Shown: positions 1-9,187 of the stretch, one piece after another
Layout: every line of letters begins with the position of its first letter
Numbering within the stretch: position 1 is the first letter of the stretch
Assembly: GCF_016616235.1 (NCBI RefSeq)
Contig: NZ_CP067100.1
Location: forward strand, 3,841,001 to 3,905,000
Source of the DNA: Bradyrhizobium diazoefficiens
Lineage (GTDB): Bacteria; Pseudomonadota; Alphaproteobacteria; Rhizobiales; Xanthobacteraceae
Direction of reading: 5' to 3'
Length of the DNA: 64,000 bases
Notes under the pieces: model-generated
Told to the model about the DNA's origin: nothing
Databases searched by the model: none
Seen by the model: the letters and a program-made list of their open reading frames with translations, nothing else
Position numbers and translations under genes: made by a program

Positions 1-1188
1 GCGATCACGAGCCGGGTGCGCGAATACATGATGGCGTTCCTGATCCTGGAAACGCTGATGATCGGCACCTTCTCGGCGCTCGATCTCGTGCTGTTCTACC
101 TGTTCTTCGAGGGTGGCCTGATCCCGATGTTCCTGATCATCGGCATCTGGGGCGGCCCGCGCCGGGTCTACGCCTCATTCAAGTTCTTCCTCTACACTTT
201 CCTCGGCTCGGTCCTGATGCTGCTCGCCATCATGGCGCTGTACTGGAACGGCGGCACCACCGATATCCCGACCCTGATGCACACCGCCGTGCCGCGCAGC
301 TTGCAGACCTGGGCCTGGCTCGCCTTCTTCGCCTCCTTCGCGGTGAAGATGCCGATGTGGCCGGTGCACACCTGGTTGCCGGATGCCCACGTCGAGGCGC
401 CGACCGCGGGTTCGGTCGTCCTCGCCGCGATCCTGTTGAAGATGGGCGGCTATGGCTTCCTGCGCTTCTCGCTGCCGATGTTCCCGCTGGCCTCGCACGA
501 CTTCGCGCCGCTGATCTTCACGCTCTCGGCTATCGCCATCATCTACACCTCGCTGGTGGCCCTGATGCAGGAGGACATGAAGAAGCTGATCGCGTACTCC
601 TCGGTCGCGCATATGGGCTTCGTCACCATGGGCATTTTCGCCGGCACCATGCAGGGCGTCGCCGGCGGCGTGTTCCAGATGATCTCGCACGGCATCGTCT
701 CCGGCGCGCTGTTCCTCTGCGTCGGCATCGTCTACGACCGCATGCACACCCGCGAGATCGCGGCCTATGGCGGCCTCGTCAACCGGATGCCGCTCTATGC
801 GATGACCTTCATGGTCTTCACCATGGCCAATGTCGGTCTGCCCGGCACGAGCGGCTTCGTCGGCGAGTTCATGACGCTGCTCGGCACCTTCAAGGTCTCG
901 ATCCCGACGGCGTTCTTCGCGACCCTTGGCGTCATCCTGTCGGCCGCTTACGCGCTGTGGCTCTACCGCAAGGTCGTGTTCGGCGCGCTGGTCAAGCCGT
1001 CGCTGATGAGCATGAAGGACCTGACCTTGCGCGAATGCGTGACGCTGTTCCCGATGATCGCGCTGACGATCCTGTTCGGCGTCTATCCGAAGCCGGTGCT
1101 CGACATGTCGGCCGCTTCGGTCCAGCAACTCGTCAACAACTACAACACCGCTGTGACGGCCGTGAAGGCCGCCGCACTGCTCCATTGA
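1..1188 (+). CDS. nuoM: NADH-quinone oxidoreductase subunit M (5' truncated by window)
   Basis: This is a proton-pumping membrane subunit of respiratory complex I, an antiporter-like subunit in the inner membrane. The frame is open from base 1, so the N-terminus lies outside the window; about 395 codons are present against roughly 500 in the family. The conserved segment [17 protein letters not shown] is present near residue 120 of the visible part, followed by repeated hydrophobic helices and the [14 protein letters not shown] motif typical of Mrp-type antiporter subunits. nuoN follows after 22 bases, so this is the end of the nuo operon. Identification is secure; the start cannot be seen. 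Confidence 0.96.
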   Translation, partial: AITSRVREYMMAFLILETLMIGTFSALDLVLFYLFFEGGLIPMFLIIGIWGGPRRVYASFKFFLYTFLGSVLMLLAIMALYWNGGTTDIPTLMHTAVPRSLQTWAWLAFFASFAVKMPMWPVHTWLPDAHVEAPTAGSVVLAAILLKMGGYGFLRFSLPMFPLASHDFAPLIFTLSAIAIIYTSLVALMQEDMKKLIAYSSVAHMGFVTMGIFAGTMQGVAGGVFQMISHGIVSGALFLCVGIVYDRMHTREIAAYGGLVNRMPLYAMTFMVFTMANVGLPGTSGFVGEFMTLLGTFKVSIPTAFFATLGVILSAAYALWLYRKVVFGALVKPSLMSMKDLTLRECVTLFPMIALTILFGVYPKPVLDMSAASVQQLVNNYNTAVTAVKAAALLH

Positions 1189-1210
1189 TCGGGCAGGTCA
1201 GGATATCGCC

Positions 1211-2647
1211 ATGAGCTTTGAGACTGCAGGTTATCAACTGGCGCCGGTGCTGCCCGAGATCGTGCTCGCGGTCGGCGCGATGGCGCTTCTGATGCTGGGC
1301 GCCTATCGCGGGCAGGGGATGACCCGCGCGGTCACTTCGCTGGCGGTGGTGCTTCTGGTCGTGGTCGGTGTGCTCGTCTACGCGCAGCCTGCCGGCAAGC
1401 AGGTGACCTTCGGCGGCAGTTTCATCCTCGATGACTTCGCCCGCTTCATGAAGATCATGGCGCTGATCGGCTCGGCCGCGACGCTGATCCTGTCGGCGGA
1501 GTTCCTGTCCGATCCGTCGCGCCGCATCTTCGAATACGCCATTCTGGTGCTGCTCTCGACGCTCGGCATGATGGTGCTGATCTCGGCCGGCGACCTGATC
1601 TCGCTCTATCTCGGCCTCGAGCTGATGTCGCTCGCGCTCTATGTCGTGGCGGCCTCGAACCGTGACAACGCCAAGTCGACGGAGGCCGGCCTCAAGTACT
1701 TCGTGCTCGGCGCGCTGTCCTCGGGCATGCTGCTGTACGGCGCCTCGCTGATCTATGGCTTCACCGGCACGGTCAGCTTCAGCGGCATCGCCGCCGCCGC
1801 GACGGTTTCGAATGTCGGCCTCGTCTTCGGCCTGGTCTTCCTGCTCGCCGGCCTCTGTTTCAAGGTCTCGGCCGTGCCGTTCCACATGTGGACGCCGGAT
1901 GTCTACGAAGGCGCGCCGACGCCGGTCACCGCCTTCTTCGCCTCGGCGCCGAAGGTTGCCGCGCTCGCCGTCTTCACCCGCGTCACGCTGACCGCATTCC
2001 CCGGCATCGTCTCGCAATGGCAGCAGATCCTGGTGTTCGTCGCGATCGCCTCGATGGCGCTCGGCTCCTTCGCCGCGATCGGCCAGAGCAACATCAAGCG
2101 CCTGATGGCCTATTCCTCGATCGGCCATATGGGCTTTGCGCTGGTCGGCCTTGCCTCCGGCACGCTGGAGGGCGCGCAGGGCGTCTTGATGTACATCGTG
2201 ATCTATGTCGCGATGACGCTCGGCTCGTTCTCGATCATCCTCGCCATGAAGCGCAACGGCCAGGCGGTGGAGCAGATCAGCGATTTCGCAGGCCTGTCGC
2301 GGACCAATCCGATGCTCGCCTTCCTGTTCGCGATGCTGCTGTTCTCGCTGGCGGGCGTGCCGCCGCTCGCCGGCTTCTTCGGCAAGTGGTACGTCTTCGT
2401 TGCCGCCATCAAGGCCAATCTGTTCACGCTCGCCGTCATCGGCGTGCTGACCAGCGTCGTCGGCGCCTACTACTATCTCTCCATCGTCAAGACGATGTAT
2501 TTCGATGAGCCGGCCGGGCAGGTCGATCCGGTCAGGATCGAGGTGCGGACGGTGCTGGCGGTGACGGGCCTGTTCAACCTGCTGTTCGCACTGTTCGCGG
2601 GCCCCGTGGTGAGCGTCGCCTCCGCCGCGGCCAAGTCGCTGTTTTAG
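1211..2647 (+). CDS. nuoN: NADH-quinone oxidoreductase subunit N
   Basis: 478 residues, full length for NuoN, the last antiporter-like membrane subunit of complex I. It has about 14 hydrophobic segments. The sequence shows the family motif KVSAVPFHMWTPDVYEG near residue 220 and a second antiporter signature, IKRLMAYSSIGHMGFALVG, near residue 300. The ATG follows nuoM by 22 bases, and birA begins one base after its stop codon, so translation is probably coupled and all three are cotranscribed. Nothing is unusual about its length or composition. Confidence 0.97.
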   Translation: MSFETAGYQLAPVLPEIVLAVGAMALLMLGAYRGQGMTRAVTSLAVVLLVVVGVLVYAQPAGKQVTFGGSFILDDFARFMKIMALIGSAATLILSAEFLSDPSRRIFEYAILVLLSTLGMMVLISAGDLISLYLGLELMSLALYVVAASNRDNAKSTEAGLKYFVLGALSSGMLLYGASLIYGFTGTVSFSGIAAAATVSNVGLVFGLVFLLAGLCFKVSAVPFHMWTPDVYEGAPTPVTAFFASAPKVAALAVFTRVTLTAFPGIVSQWQQILVFVAIASMALGSFAAIGQSNIKRLMAYSSIGHMGFALVGLASGTLEGAQGVLMYIVIYVAMTLGSFSIILAMKRNGQAVEQISDFAGLSRTNPMLAFLFAMLLFSLAGVPPLAGFFGKWYVFVAAIKANLFTLAVIGVLTSVVGAYYYLSIVKTMYFDEPAGQVDPVRIEVRTVLAVTGLFNLLFALFAGPVVSVASAAAKSLF

Positions 2648-2648
2648 G

Positions 2649-3455
2649 ATGGGGTTCGCACTCGGTCCTCGCGCACTCTCGGCGGGCTACAAGCTCGCGG
2701 CTTTCGAACGGACCGGCTCGACCAACACCGATGCGATCGAGCATGCGCGGGCCGGCGAACGCGGCCCGATGTGGTTCGTCACCGACGAGCAGACCGCCGG
2801 CCGCGGCCGCCGCCAGCGCGCCTGGATCGCGCCGAAGGGCAATCTTGCCGCCAGCATCCTCGAGGTGACGGATGTCGCCCCGGCCGTCGCCGCCACTCTC
2901 GGCTTTGCAGCCGGACTGGCGCAGGAGGCGGCGCTGGAGAAGGTCAGCCTGGAAGCGGCCCTCCGCCTCGGCGAGGGCCGTCCCCGTTACGCCCTGAAAT
3001 GGCCGAACGACGTGCTCGCCGATGGCAGGAAGCTGGTCGGCATCGCGCTCGAGGCCGAGGCTGTCGGCGACCGGCTGGCCGTCGTCGCCGGCATGGGCAC
3101 CAATGTCGTTGCAGCCCCCGACGGCACCCCGACGCCCGCGGTGTCGCTCGCTGCGCTCGGGGTCCAGATCAGCGCCGGTGAGCTGTTCTCAGCACTGTCC
3201 GATGCCTGGGTCGAGTTCCGCGGCATCTGGGACAATGGCCGCGGCTTTGCCGAGATCCGAAAACTCTGGCTGGAGCGCGCCGCTGGCCTCGGCGAGAACG
3301 TCGCGATCCACACGGGAACCACGACGCTGGAAGGCATTTTTGACACCATCGACGACACCGGCTGCCTGATCGTCCGCACCGCGGAGGGGCGCCTTGTGCC
3401 GGTGGCTGCGGGCGAGGTGTTCTTCGGCCCGGTCCGCTCGGTGGGAGCTGCGTGA
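2649..3455 (+). CDS. birA: biotin--[acetyl-CoA-carboxylase] ligase
   Basis: 268 residues. It activates biotin with ATP and transfers it to the biotin carboxyl carrier domain of carboxylases in the cytoplasm. Visible motifs are GRGRRQRAW (biotinyl-AMP loop, about residue 53), KWPNDVL (about 118) and GRKLVGI just after it. The N-terminus begins directly with the catalytic domain, with no winged-helix DNA-binding domain, so this is the monofunctional type that does not repress biotin genes. It starts one base after nuoN and its TGA overlaps the ATG of the ribonuclease J gene by one base. This nuoN-birA-rnj order is common in Alphaproteobacteria. Confidence 0.94.
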   Translation: MGFALGPRALSAGYKLAAFERTGSTNTDAIEHARAGERGPMWFVTDEQTAGRGRRQRAWIAPKGNLAASILEVTDVAPAVAATLGFAAGLAQEAALEKVSLEAALRLGEGRPRYALKWPNDVLADGRKLVGIALEAEAVGDRLAVVAGMGTNVVAAPDGTPTPAVSLAALGVQISAGELFSALSDAWVEFRGIWDNGRGFAEIRKLWLERAAGLGENVAIHTGTTTLEGIFDTIDDTGCLIVRTAEGRLVPVAAGEVFFGPVRSVGAA

Positions 3456-5125
3456 TGGCGAGACCCGACGAACTGGTGTTTGCGCCGCTCGGCGGCGTCG
3501 GCGAGATCGGCATGAATCTGTCGATCTACGGCCTCGGCAACCGCCAGCAGCGCACCTGGCTGGCGGTCGATCTCGGCGTCTCCTTCGGCGACGAGGAGCA
3601 CCTGCCGGGCATCGACCTGATCATGCCCGATATCAGCTTCCTGGAGAAGGAACGCAAGAACCTCATGGGCCTGGTGCTGACCCATGCCCATGAGGACCAT
3701 TTCGGCGCCATCATCGATCTCTGGCCCAGGCTGAAATGCCCGATCTATGCGACGCCGTTCAGCGCCGCGCTGTTCGAGGCCAAATGCGCCGCCGAGCGCA
3801 ATGCGCCCGAAATCCCCGTCACCGTGATCCCGTCCGGCGGCCGCGTCGATGTCGGCCCGTTCAACGTCGAGTTCATCCCCGTCGCGCATTCGATCCCCGA
3901 AGCGCACGCGCTGGCGATCCACACCGACGCCGGCACGGTGCTGCACACCGGCGACTGGAAGATCGACCCGACCCCGACGCTGGGGCGTCCGACCGACGAG
4001 AAGCGGCTGCGAGAGCTGGGCGAGCAGGGCGTGCTCGCTCTGATCGGCGATTCCACCAACGCCGTACGCGACGGCCGCTCACCTTCCGAAGCCGAGGTGG
4101 CGCGGACCATCATCGATCTGGTCAAGGCTGCCAAGGGCCGCGTCGCTGTCACCACCTTCGCCTCCAACGTCGCCCGCATCAAGGCCGTCGCCGACGCCGC
4201 CAAAGCCGCCGACCGCGAGGTCGTCGTGGTCGGCCGCGCCATGGAGCGGGTGGTGCAGGTGGCGCGCGAGACCGGCTACCTCGACGGCGTGCAGAATTTC
4301 CGCTCGCCCGAGATCTACGGTCATCTCCCGCAGGACAAGGTGCTGGCGCTGTGCACCGGCAGCCAGGGCGAGCCGCGCGCCGCGCTGGCGCGCATCGCCA
4401 ATGACGACCATCCCGAGATCACGCTGAACCGCGGCGACAGCGTGATCTTCTCCTCGCGCACCATTCCCGGCAACGAGAAGGCGGTCGGCTCGATCATCAA
4501 TAATCTGGTGCTCCAGGGCGTCGAGGTCCTCACCGACCGCGAGCATCTGGTCCACGTCTCCGGCCACCCCCGCCGCGACGAGCTGCGCGACCTGATCTCC
4601 TGGGTAAAGCCGCAGCTGCTGATCCCGGTTCATGGCGAGGCCCTGCACCTGAACGAGCATGCCAAGCTGGCGCGCGCCGCCGGGGTGCCGCGCGTGCTGG
4701 TTGTCCGCAACGGCGACCTCGTCAAGCTCGGCCCCGGCGATCCCGGCGTCGTCGGCGAGGTGCCCTCCGGCCGGCTTTACAAGGACGGCACGATTTTGGA
4801 GGACTCCAAGTCCCGCGCGGTCATCGAGCGCCGCCGCATGGCGTTCTCCGGCTGTGCCTTCGTCGCCATCGCCATGACCGAGCAGGGCGAGCTCGCCGAC
4901 GATCCCGAGGTCGATCTCGTCGGCATTCCCGAGAAGAACAGGGCCGGCGAGGCCTTTGACGACATCGTCTTCGACGCAGTGATGTCCACGATCGAGGGAT
5001 TGCCGCGGGCGCGCCGACGCGATCCGGACGCCCTGGCCGAATCGGTGCGACGCGCCGTCCGGGCCGTCATCAACGAACATTGGGGCAAAAAGCCTCCCTG
5101 TCTGGTACATGTTCTGACGGTGTAA
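3455..5125 (+). CDS. rnj: ribonuclease J
   Basis: Metallo-beta-lactamase/beta-CASP ribonuclease with combined endonuclease and 5'-3' exonuclease activity in mRNA and rRNA maturation. The metal-binding motif THAHEDHFGA lies near residue 75. Further expected pieces are HTGDWKID near 165, the beta-CASP motif region, and SGHPRRDEL followed by IPVHGEALHL near 370-395. The length of 556 residues is normal. I chose the ATG at 3455, which shares one base with the birA stop; an in-frame GTG lies just before it at 3452. It sits in the nuoN-birA-rnj-mce-DUF1467 string. Confidence 0.95.
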   Translation: MARPDELVFAPLGGVGEIGMNLSIYGLGNRQQRTWLAVDLGVSFGDEEHLPGIDLIMPDISFLEKERKNLMGLVLTHAHEDHFGAIIDLWPRLKCPIYATPFSAALFEAKCAAERNAPEIPVTVIPSGGRVDVGPFNVEFIPVAHSIPEAHALAIHTDAGTVLHTGDWKIDPTPTLGRPTDEKRLRELGEQGVLALIGDSTNAVRDGRSPSEAEVARTIIDLVKAAKGRVAVTTFASNVARIKAVADAAKAADREVVVVGRAMERVVQVARETGYLDGVQNFRSPEIYGHLPQDKVLALCTGSQGEPRAALARIANDDHPEITLNRGDSVIFSSRTIPGNEKAVGSIINNLVLQGVEVLTDREHLVHVSGHPRRDELRDLISWVKPQLLIPVHGEALHLNEHAKLARAAGVPRVLVVRNGDLVKLGPGDPGVVGEVPSGRLYKDGTILEDSKSRAVIERRRMAFSGCAFVAIAMTEQGELADDPEVDLVGIPEKNRAGEAFDDIVFDAVMSTIEGLPRARRRDPDALAESVRRAVRAVINEHWGKKPPCLVHVLTV

Positions 5126-5138
5126 GGGGAGAAACAAC

Positions 5139-5543
5139 ATGTTGGGCCGGCTCAACCATGTCGCGATCGCGACCAAGGACGCCGTCAGGGCCGCGAAGAT
5201 CTACGGCGTGGCGTTCGGCGCCCAGATCTCCGAGGCCGTCCCGCTGCCCGAGCATGGCGTCACTACGGTGTTCGCGACGCTGCCCAACACCAAGATCGAG
5301 TTCATCGAGCCGCTCGGCGAAGCTTCCCCGATCGCAAAATTCCTCGAGCGCAATGCCGACGGCGGCATCCACCATGTCTGCTACGAGGTTGTCGACATCA
5401 TCGCCTCGCGCGATACGCTGGTGAAGGAGGGCGCAAGGGTGCTCGGCGACGGCGTGCCGAAGATCGGCGCGCACGGCAAGCCGGTGCTGTTCCTGCACCC
5501 CAAGGATTTTTCCGGCGCCCTGGTCGAAATCGAGCAGGCATAA
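5139..5543 (+). CDS. mce: methylmalonyl-CoA epimerase
   Basis: 134 residues of the glyoxalase/vicinal-oxygen-chelate fold. The enzyme interconverts the (R) and (S) forms of methylmalonyl-CoA in propionate and branched-chain degradation. Metal-ligand positions expected for the family are visible: His in RLNHVAIAT near the N-terminus, GGIHHVCYEV near residue 70, and the terminal GALVEIEQ with the catalytic Glu. A GGGGAG Shine-Dalgarno sequence sits upstream of the ATG. It follows rnj by 13 bases and precedes the DUF1467 gene, a usual alphaproteobacterial order. Confidence 0.93.
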   Translation: MLGRLNHVAIATKDAVRAAKIYGVAFGAQISEAVPLPEHGVTTVFATLPNTKIEFIEPLGEASPIAKFLERNADGGIHHVCYEVVDIIASRDTLVKEGARVLGDGVPKIGAHGKPVLFLHPKDFSGALVEIEQA

Positions 5544-5552
5544 GGCCGCCCC

Positions 5553-5828
5553 ATGGCCGTCCAGATATCGACCGCGATCGCGATCTACTTCGTCATCTGG
5601 TGGATCGCGCTGTTCCTGACGCTGCCGTTCGGCGTGCGCAGCCAGCACGAGGACGGCGTCGGCGCACCCGGCACCGATCCCGGCGCCCCGATCCTGACCC
5701 GGATGGGCCGCAAGCTGATCTGGACCACGGTCATCTCGGCGATCATCTATGGCCTCGGGATGACCGCCTATCACGCCGGCTATCTCTCGATCGAACGCCT
5801 GTCGAAACTGATGGGAATGCCGTTCTAG
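5553..5828 (+). CDS. DUF1467 family membrane protein
   Basis: 91 residues with two predicted transmembrane helices (about 5-28 and 55-78) separated by a loop carrying FGVRSQHEDGVGAPGTDPGAP. That loop is the recognisable DUF1467 signature. The function is unknown. In many Alphaproteobacteria it lies between mce and proS; here proS is about 19 kb further on, so an accessory block separates the two. The gene ends just before a palindromic repeat that has been split by an insertion sequence. Confidence 0.88.
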   Translation: MAVQISTAIAIYFVIWWIALFLTLPFGVRSQHEDGVGAPGTDPGAPILTRMGRKLIWTTVISAIIYGLGMTAYHAGYLSIERLSKLMGMPF

Positions 5829-5830
5829 CT

Positions 5831-5864
5831 TCACCTCTCCCCGTAGGGGAGAGGTCGGATTGCG
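5831..5864. repeat. left half of palindromic extragenic repeat, cut by the IS element
   Basis: A perfect stem CCTCTCCCC / GGGGAGAGG (5834-5842 with 5846-5854, loop GTA) is followed by TCGGAT. The same building blocks recur in inverted order at 7209-7301. Joining this half to 7181-7222 across the IS restores a unit that is a near mirror of the second unit. GTAGGGGAGAGG could also act as a weak stem-loop after the DUF1467 gene. Confidence 0.7.
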
Positions 5865-7176
5865 TGTCCAGACCGGATAGATAGGTAACAGAGTAGACCG
5901 GATGGATGGGTGACAGTTCTCTGTCGGCTGGGAGGATCAGCCGATGCCTTGGCGGGAGAGCTGTACAATGGACGAACGAGTTCGCTTCATCTCGGATCAG
6001 CGAACCGGCTTGTGGACGATGACGGAGCTTTGCGAGCGCTACGAGATTAGCCGCAAGACCGGTTATAAGTGGCTGGAGCGCTACCGGTTGGAAGGACCTG
6101 CCGGGCTGGCGGATCGCTCCCATGCCGCGCGGGTTCATGGACGGGCGACACCACAGCACATCGTGGATGCGATTGTGGGGCTGCGGCTTGAGCGGCCGAG
6201 CTGGGGACCGCGCAAGATCGTCAGCAAACTTGAGGCTCGCCAAGGGGACGTCGATTGGCCGTCGGCCTCGACGGCGGGCGGGATTCTCAAACGGGCGGGA
6301 CTGGTGAGCAACCGTCGGACCCGGCGGCGTGCGCCGCCGCGCATGGGGCAACTGACGGTGCCTCAGCATGCCAACCATGTATGGGCGCTCGATCACAAGG
6401 GCTGGATCCGCCTGGGCGACGGATCTCGCGTTGAACCGTTCACGGTGACCGATGGCTTCAGCCGCTATTTGATTAGCCTGGCGGCGACGGGCAGCACGCA
6501 ACATGCCGAGTGCCAACCGCTGCTGGAGCGGGCGTTTCGCGAGTACGGCTTGCCGCAGATCATCCGCTCCGACAACGGCTCGCCGTTCGCCTCGACCGGA
6601 ACCACGGGCCTGACGGCACTGTCGGTATGGTGGATCAAGCTTGGCATCCGCCATGAACGGATTGATCCCGGCCATCCACAGCAGAACGGCCGCCACGAGC
6701 GTTTTCACCTCACGCTTCTGGAGGCCATGCAGCCGCCGCCGCCGACCCAGGCCGCGCAGGCTCGTCGCTTCGCGGCATTCGTGCGCGACTACAACGAAGA
6801 ACGACCGCACGAGTCACTTGGCCAGCGCCCACCTGCCAGCGTCTATCAGCCTTCGTCTCGTGCGATGCCGAGGCGGCTTCCGGAGCCGGATTATCCAGCC
6901 GAAGCCGCGGTGCGCCAGGTCCGCTCCAACGGCGAGATCAAGTGGCGCGGCGAACTCATTCACATCTCCAGCGCTCTCATTGGTGAGGCCGTTGCCGTCG
7001 AGGAGGCCGCCGATGGGCAATGGCAAGTGCGCTTCTTCCACATACCGATCGGCATCATCGACCAGAAAACACGCAGGCTGCGGCGCTGCGCTAGCGCAGC
7101 GCCGCAGCCGACCAAACCATGAACGATTGTTACCTATCCATCCGGTCTGTTTTGTTACCCATCCATCCGCTGGACA
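5865..7176 (+). mobile_element. IS481-family insertion sequence, intact, 1312 bp
   Basis: The element starts TGTCCAG and ends CTGGACA. Each end carries two copies of a roughly 19-bp motif, ACCGGATNGATNGGTNACA: left at 5872-5890 and 5897-5915, right in inverse at 7129-7147 and 7153-7170. These are presumed transposase-binding sites. The four bases TGCG flank both ends (5861-5864 and 7177-7180) and are a plausible target duplication, in the size range reported for IS481. The only gene is the transposase. Both ends, the open reading frame and the duplication are intact, so this looks like a recent and possibly still mobile insertion. Confidence 0.9.
5944..7122 (+). CDS. IS481 family transposase
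   Basis: 392 residues. A helix-turn-helix region (TMTELCERYEISRKTGYKWLERY, about 25-47) precedes an integrase core. The catalytic acidic residues appear to be Asp150 (WALDHKG), Asp210 (RSDNGSPF) and Glu252 (QQNGRHERFH); the last lies in the NGRxER context typical of IS481/IS3-like enzymes. A basic stretch (NRRTRRRAPPR) precedes the core. The frame has no stop or shift and the protein has the usual family length. An in-frame ATG 24 bases downstream (5968) is an alternative start. Expression probably comes from the subterminal repeats of the element. Confidence 0.93.
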   Translation: MPWRESCTMDERVRFISDQRTGLWTMTELCERYEISRKTGYKWLERYRLEGPAGLADRSHAARVHGRATPQHIVDAIVGLRLERPSWGPRKIVSKLEARQGDVDWPSASTAGGILKRAGLVSNRRTRRRAPPRMGQLTVPQHANHVWALDHKGWIRLGDGSRVEPFTVTDGFSRYLISLAATGSTQHAECQPLLERAFREYGLPQIIRSDNGSPFASTGTTGLTALSVWWIKLGIRHERIDPGHPQQNGRHERFHLTLLEAMQPPPPTQAAQARRFAAFVRDYNEERPHESLGQRPPASVYQPSSRAMPRRLPEPDYPAEAAVRQVRSNGEIKWRGELIHISSALIGEAVAVEEAADGQWQVRFFHIPIGIIDQKTRRLRRCASAAPQPTKP

Positions 7177-7180
7177 TGCG

Positions 7181-7308
7181 TCTGGCGATGCGAAGCATCT
7201 CCAGTGCAATCCGGGTGAGGGGCTGCATCCTACGGTGGGACTGTAACCCCTCACCCGGATCGCATCTTCCGATGCGATCCGACCTCTCCCTTCGGGAGAG
7301 GGGTGAGG
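7181..7308. repeat. paired palindromic extragenic repeat downstream of the IS
   Basis: ATCCGGGTGAGGGG (7209-7222) and its exact inverse CCCCTCACCCGGAT (7247-7260) flank a 24-base spacer. The second unit holds two nested stems: GGATCGCATC/GATGCGATCC (7257-7266 with 7271-7280) and CCTCTCCC/GGGAGAGG (7283-7290 with 7294-7301). The first unit continues on the far side of the IS at 5831-5864. The pair looks like a head-to-head dispersed extragenic palindrome, a class common in Bradyrhizobium intergenic DNA. Confidence 0.75.
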
Positions 7309-7381
7309 TCTCTTCGACAGACCTTGCCTAGCCTGGTCGCTTGCTTAGAATTTTGCACTTGTTTCATTATTGGGGGCATGA

Positions 7382-7729
7382 ATGACTTTTCAGCGGATCG
7401 TCATCGCACTGCTGGTGCTGATCGTCGCGGGGCTTGGGGCCGTCGGCTATGTCGAATGGAAGACGGCGGTGCAGGTGCGGACGCTGAAGGCGTTCGTCGA
7501 GGGCTATGTCTTCAACGAGGCGGTGATGGCCTGCGAGCAGGCCAAGAGTTCGACGCCCTTCAAGTGGAACGGCGGCAAGAGCACCGCGGTGATCGGACTG
7601 AACTCGGTCAAGCCAGACAAATACAATATCAGCGCCAGCTACACGCTGGTGGCGGACAGCGTCTATTGCGATTACGATCCGATCAAAAGAAAGGCCGAGA
7701 TCGGCTCGAGCTTCCTGGAGCGGGAGTAA
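7382..7729 (+). CDS. hypothetical protein with N-terminal signal/anchor helix
   Basis: 115 residues, family not recognised. A hydrophobic N-terminal helix (RIVIALLVLIVAGLGAVGYV, about 5-24) is an uncleaved anchor or a signal peptide, so the rest is probably periplasmic. The soluble part has two cysteines (near residues 51 and 98), which could form a disulfide outside the cytoplasm. Codon use matches the neighbours, which supports a real gene. It precedes mtnK by 33 bases on the same strand, but no functional link is evident. Confidence 0.7.
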   Translation: MTFQRIVIALLVLIVAGLGAVGYVEWKTAVQVRTLKAFVEGYVFNEAVMACEQAKSSTPFKWNGGKSTAVIGLNSVKPDKYNISASYTLVADSVYCDYDPIKRKAEIGSSFLERE

Positions 7730-7762
7730 CGATCCGGCCCCTACATAGGGGATGGGATCGTC

Positions 7763-9055
7763 ATGACTGGGAGCCGGACGGAGGATTATCGGATTCTGCA
7801 TGAGGCGGCCTTGCGGGACTATCTCGCAGGCCTGGCTGACATCGCCGCGCTGCTCGGCGGTGAGCCGGCATCCTGGTCGATCACCGAAGTCGGCGACGGC
7901 AATCTCAATCTCGTTTTCATCGTCAAGGGCCATCGCGGCGGCATCGCCGTGAAGCAGGCGCTGCCCTATGTCCGCCTCGTCGGCGAGAGCTGGCCACTGC
8001 CGCTGTCGCGGGCCCATTACGAATATCTCGCGCTATCCCGGCAGGCCCAGCTCGCGCCTGGCCTCGTGCCGGCGCTGCTGCATCACAACCAGGTGCTGGC
8101 GCTGACAGTGATGGAGCTGCTCGAGCCCCACATCATCATGCGCAAGGGGCTGGTCGCGGCCACGCACTATCCGCGCTTCGCCAGTGACATCACCACCTTC
8201 ATGGCGCGCACCCTGTTCTTCACCTCTGACCTCGCACTGTCCGCGGCCGAAAAGAAGGAGGGTATCGCGGCGTTCGCCGGCAACCATGCGCTCTGCAAGA
8301 TCACCGAGGACCTGATCTTCACCGATCCCTACCGCATCGCCGAGCAGAACCGCTGGACCGCGCCCTATCTCGATGGGCTCGCCGCAGAGCTGCGCGACGA
8401 CATGGAGCTGCATGTCGCGATCTCCCGGCTGAAGCTGAAATTCATGGCGAGCCCCGAGGCGCTGCTCCATGGCGATCTCCACACCGGCTCGATCATGGTG
8501 ACGGACAGCCAGACCCGCGTGATCGACCCCGAATTCGCCTTCTACGGCCCGATGGGGTTCGACGTCGGCGCGGTGCTGGCCAATCTGCTGATGGCCTATT
8601 TCGCCTCCGCCGGGCATGAGCGCGCACCGGGCGAGCGGGCTGCATTCGAGGCTTGGGTGCTGGAGACCGTCGAGCAGGTCTGGACCGAGTTCGCGCGAAA
8701 ATTCCTCGAGCTCTGGCGCGCCGGCGCGGCGGGCGATGCCTATCCCGTCGCACTGTTCGCCGGCGAGAAGGGCGCCGCGCGCCTTGAGGCCGAGCGGCAG
8801 GCCTACATGCAGCGCCTGTTCGCCGACACCATCGGTTTCGCCGCAGCAAAGACCATCCGCCGCATCTTCGGCCTCGCCCACAACATCGATTTCGAGCTGA
8901 TCGAGGACCCGAGGAGGCGGGCGATCAGCGAGGCCCGTGCCGTGCGGCTGGCGCGGAGGATGATGGTGGAGACAGCGGCATTTCCGGCCATCGCCGATGT
9001 CACCGCTGCAGCGCGAAAGTTGCGCAATTGGCAGCCGGAGTTCGCGGCCGGCTAG
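7763..9055 (+). CDS. mtnK: S-methyl-5-thioribose kinase
   Basis: 430 residues with the aminoglycoside-phosphotransferase/choline-kinase fold. It phosphorylates methylthioribose, the product of methylthioadenosine hydrolysis, at the start of methionine salvage. Motifs seen are EVGDGNLNLVF (nucleotide loop, about residue 43), LHGDLHTGSIM (catalytic loop, about 237) and VIDPEFAFYGPMGFDVG (metal-binding DxE region, about 252). The length is normal. The usual partner mtnA is not in the window; the neighbours are a peptide-type importer just downstream and a ribose-type importer beyond it. Confidence 0.93.
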   Translation: MTGSRTEDYRILHEAALRDYLAGLADIAALLGGEPASWSITEVGDGNLNLVFIVKGHRGGIAVKQALPYVRLVGESWPLPLSRAHYEYLALSRQAQLAPGLVPALLHHNQVLALTVMELLEPHIIMRKGLVAATHYPRFASDITTFMARTLFFTSDLALSAAEKKEGIAAFAGNHALCKITEDLIFTDPYRIAEQNRWTAPYLDGLAAELRDDMELHVAISRLKLKFMASPEALLHGDLHTGSIMVTDSQTRVIDPEFAFYGPMGFDVGAVLANLLMAYFASAGHERAPGERAAFEAWVLETVEQVWTEFARKFLELWRAGAAGDAYPVALFAGEKGAARLEAERQAYMQRLFADTIGFAAAKTIRRIFGLAHNIDFELIEDPRRRAISEARAVRLARRMMVETAAFPAIADVTAAARKLRNWQPEFAAG

Positions 9056-9187
9056 GGCGCGCCCTTGCAAATCGGCAGAGCCCGAGCGCTACGCTCGCAT
9101 GCGTCACCCCATTCAAGGCGCTTGCATTCGGCATCCTACGAATGGTCAACTCGCAGACTGGAATACGCCTGCATTGTCGGAGGGACC

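Noticed and set aside
175..1185. Long minus-strand reading frame opposite nuoM
   Set aside because: Low-complexity Arg/His/Asp/Glu-rich product, typical of the antisense shadow of a GC-rich gene; the + strand frame is a clear NuoM.
1133..2128. Long minus-strand reading frame opposite nuoN
   Set aside because: Antisense shadow with the same biased composition and no recognisable domain.
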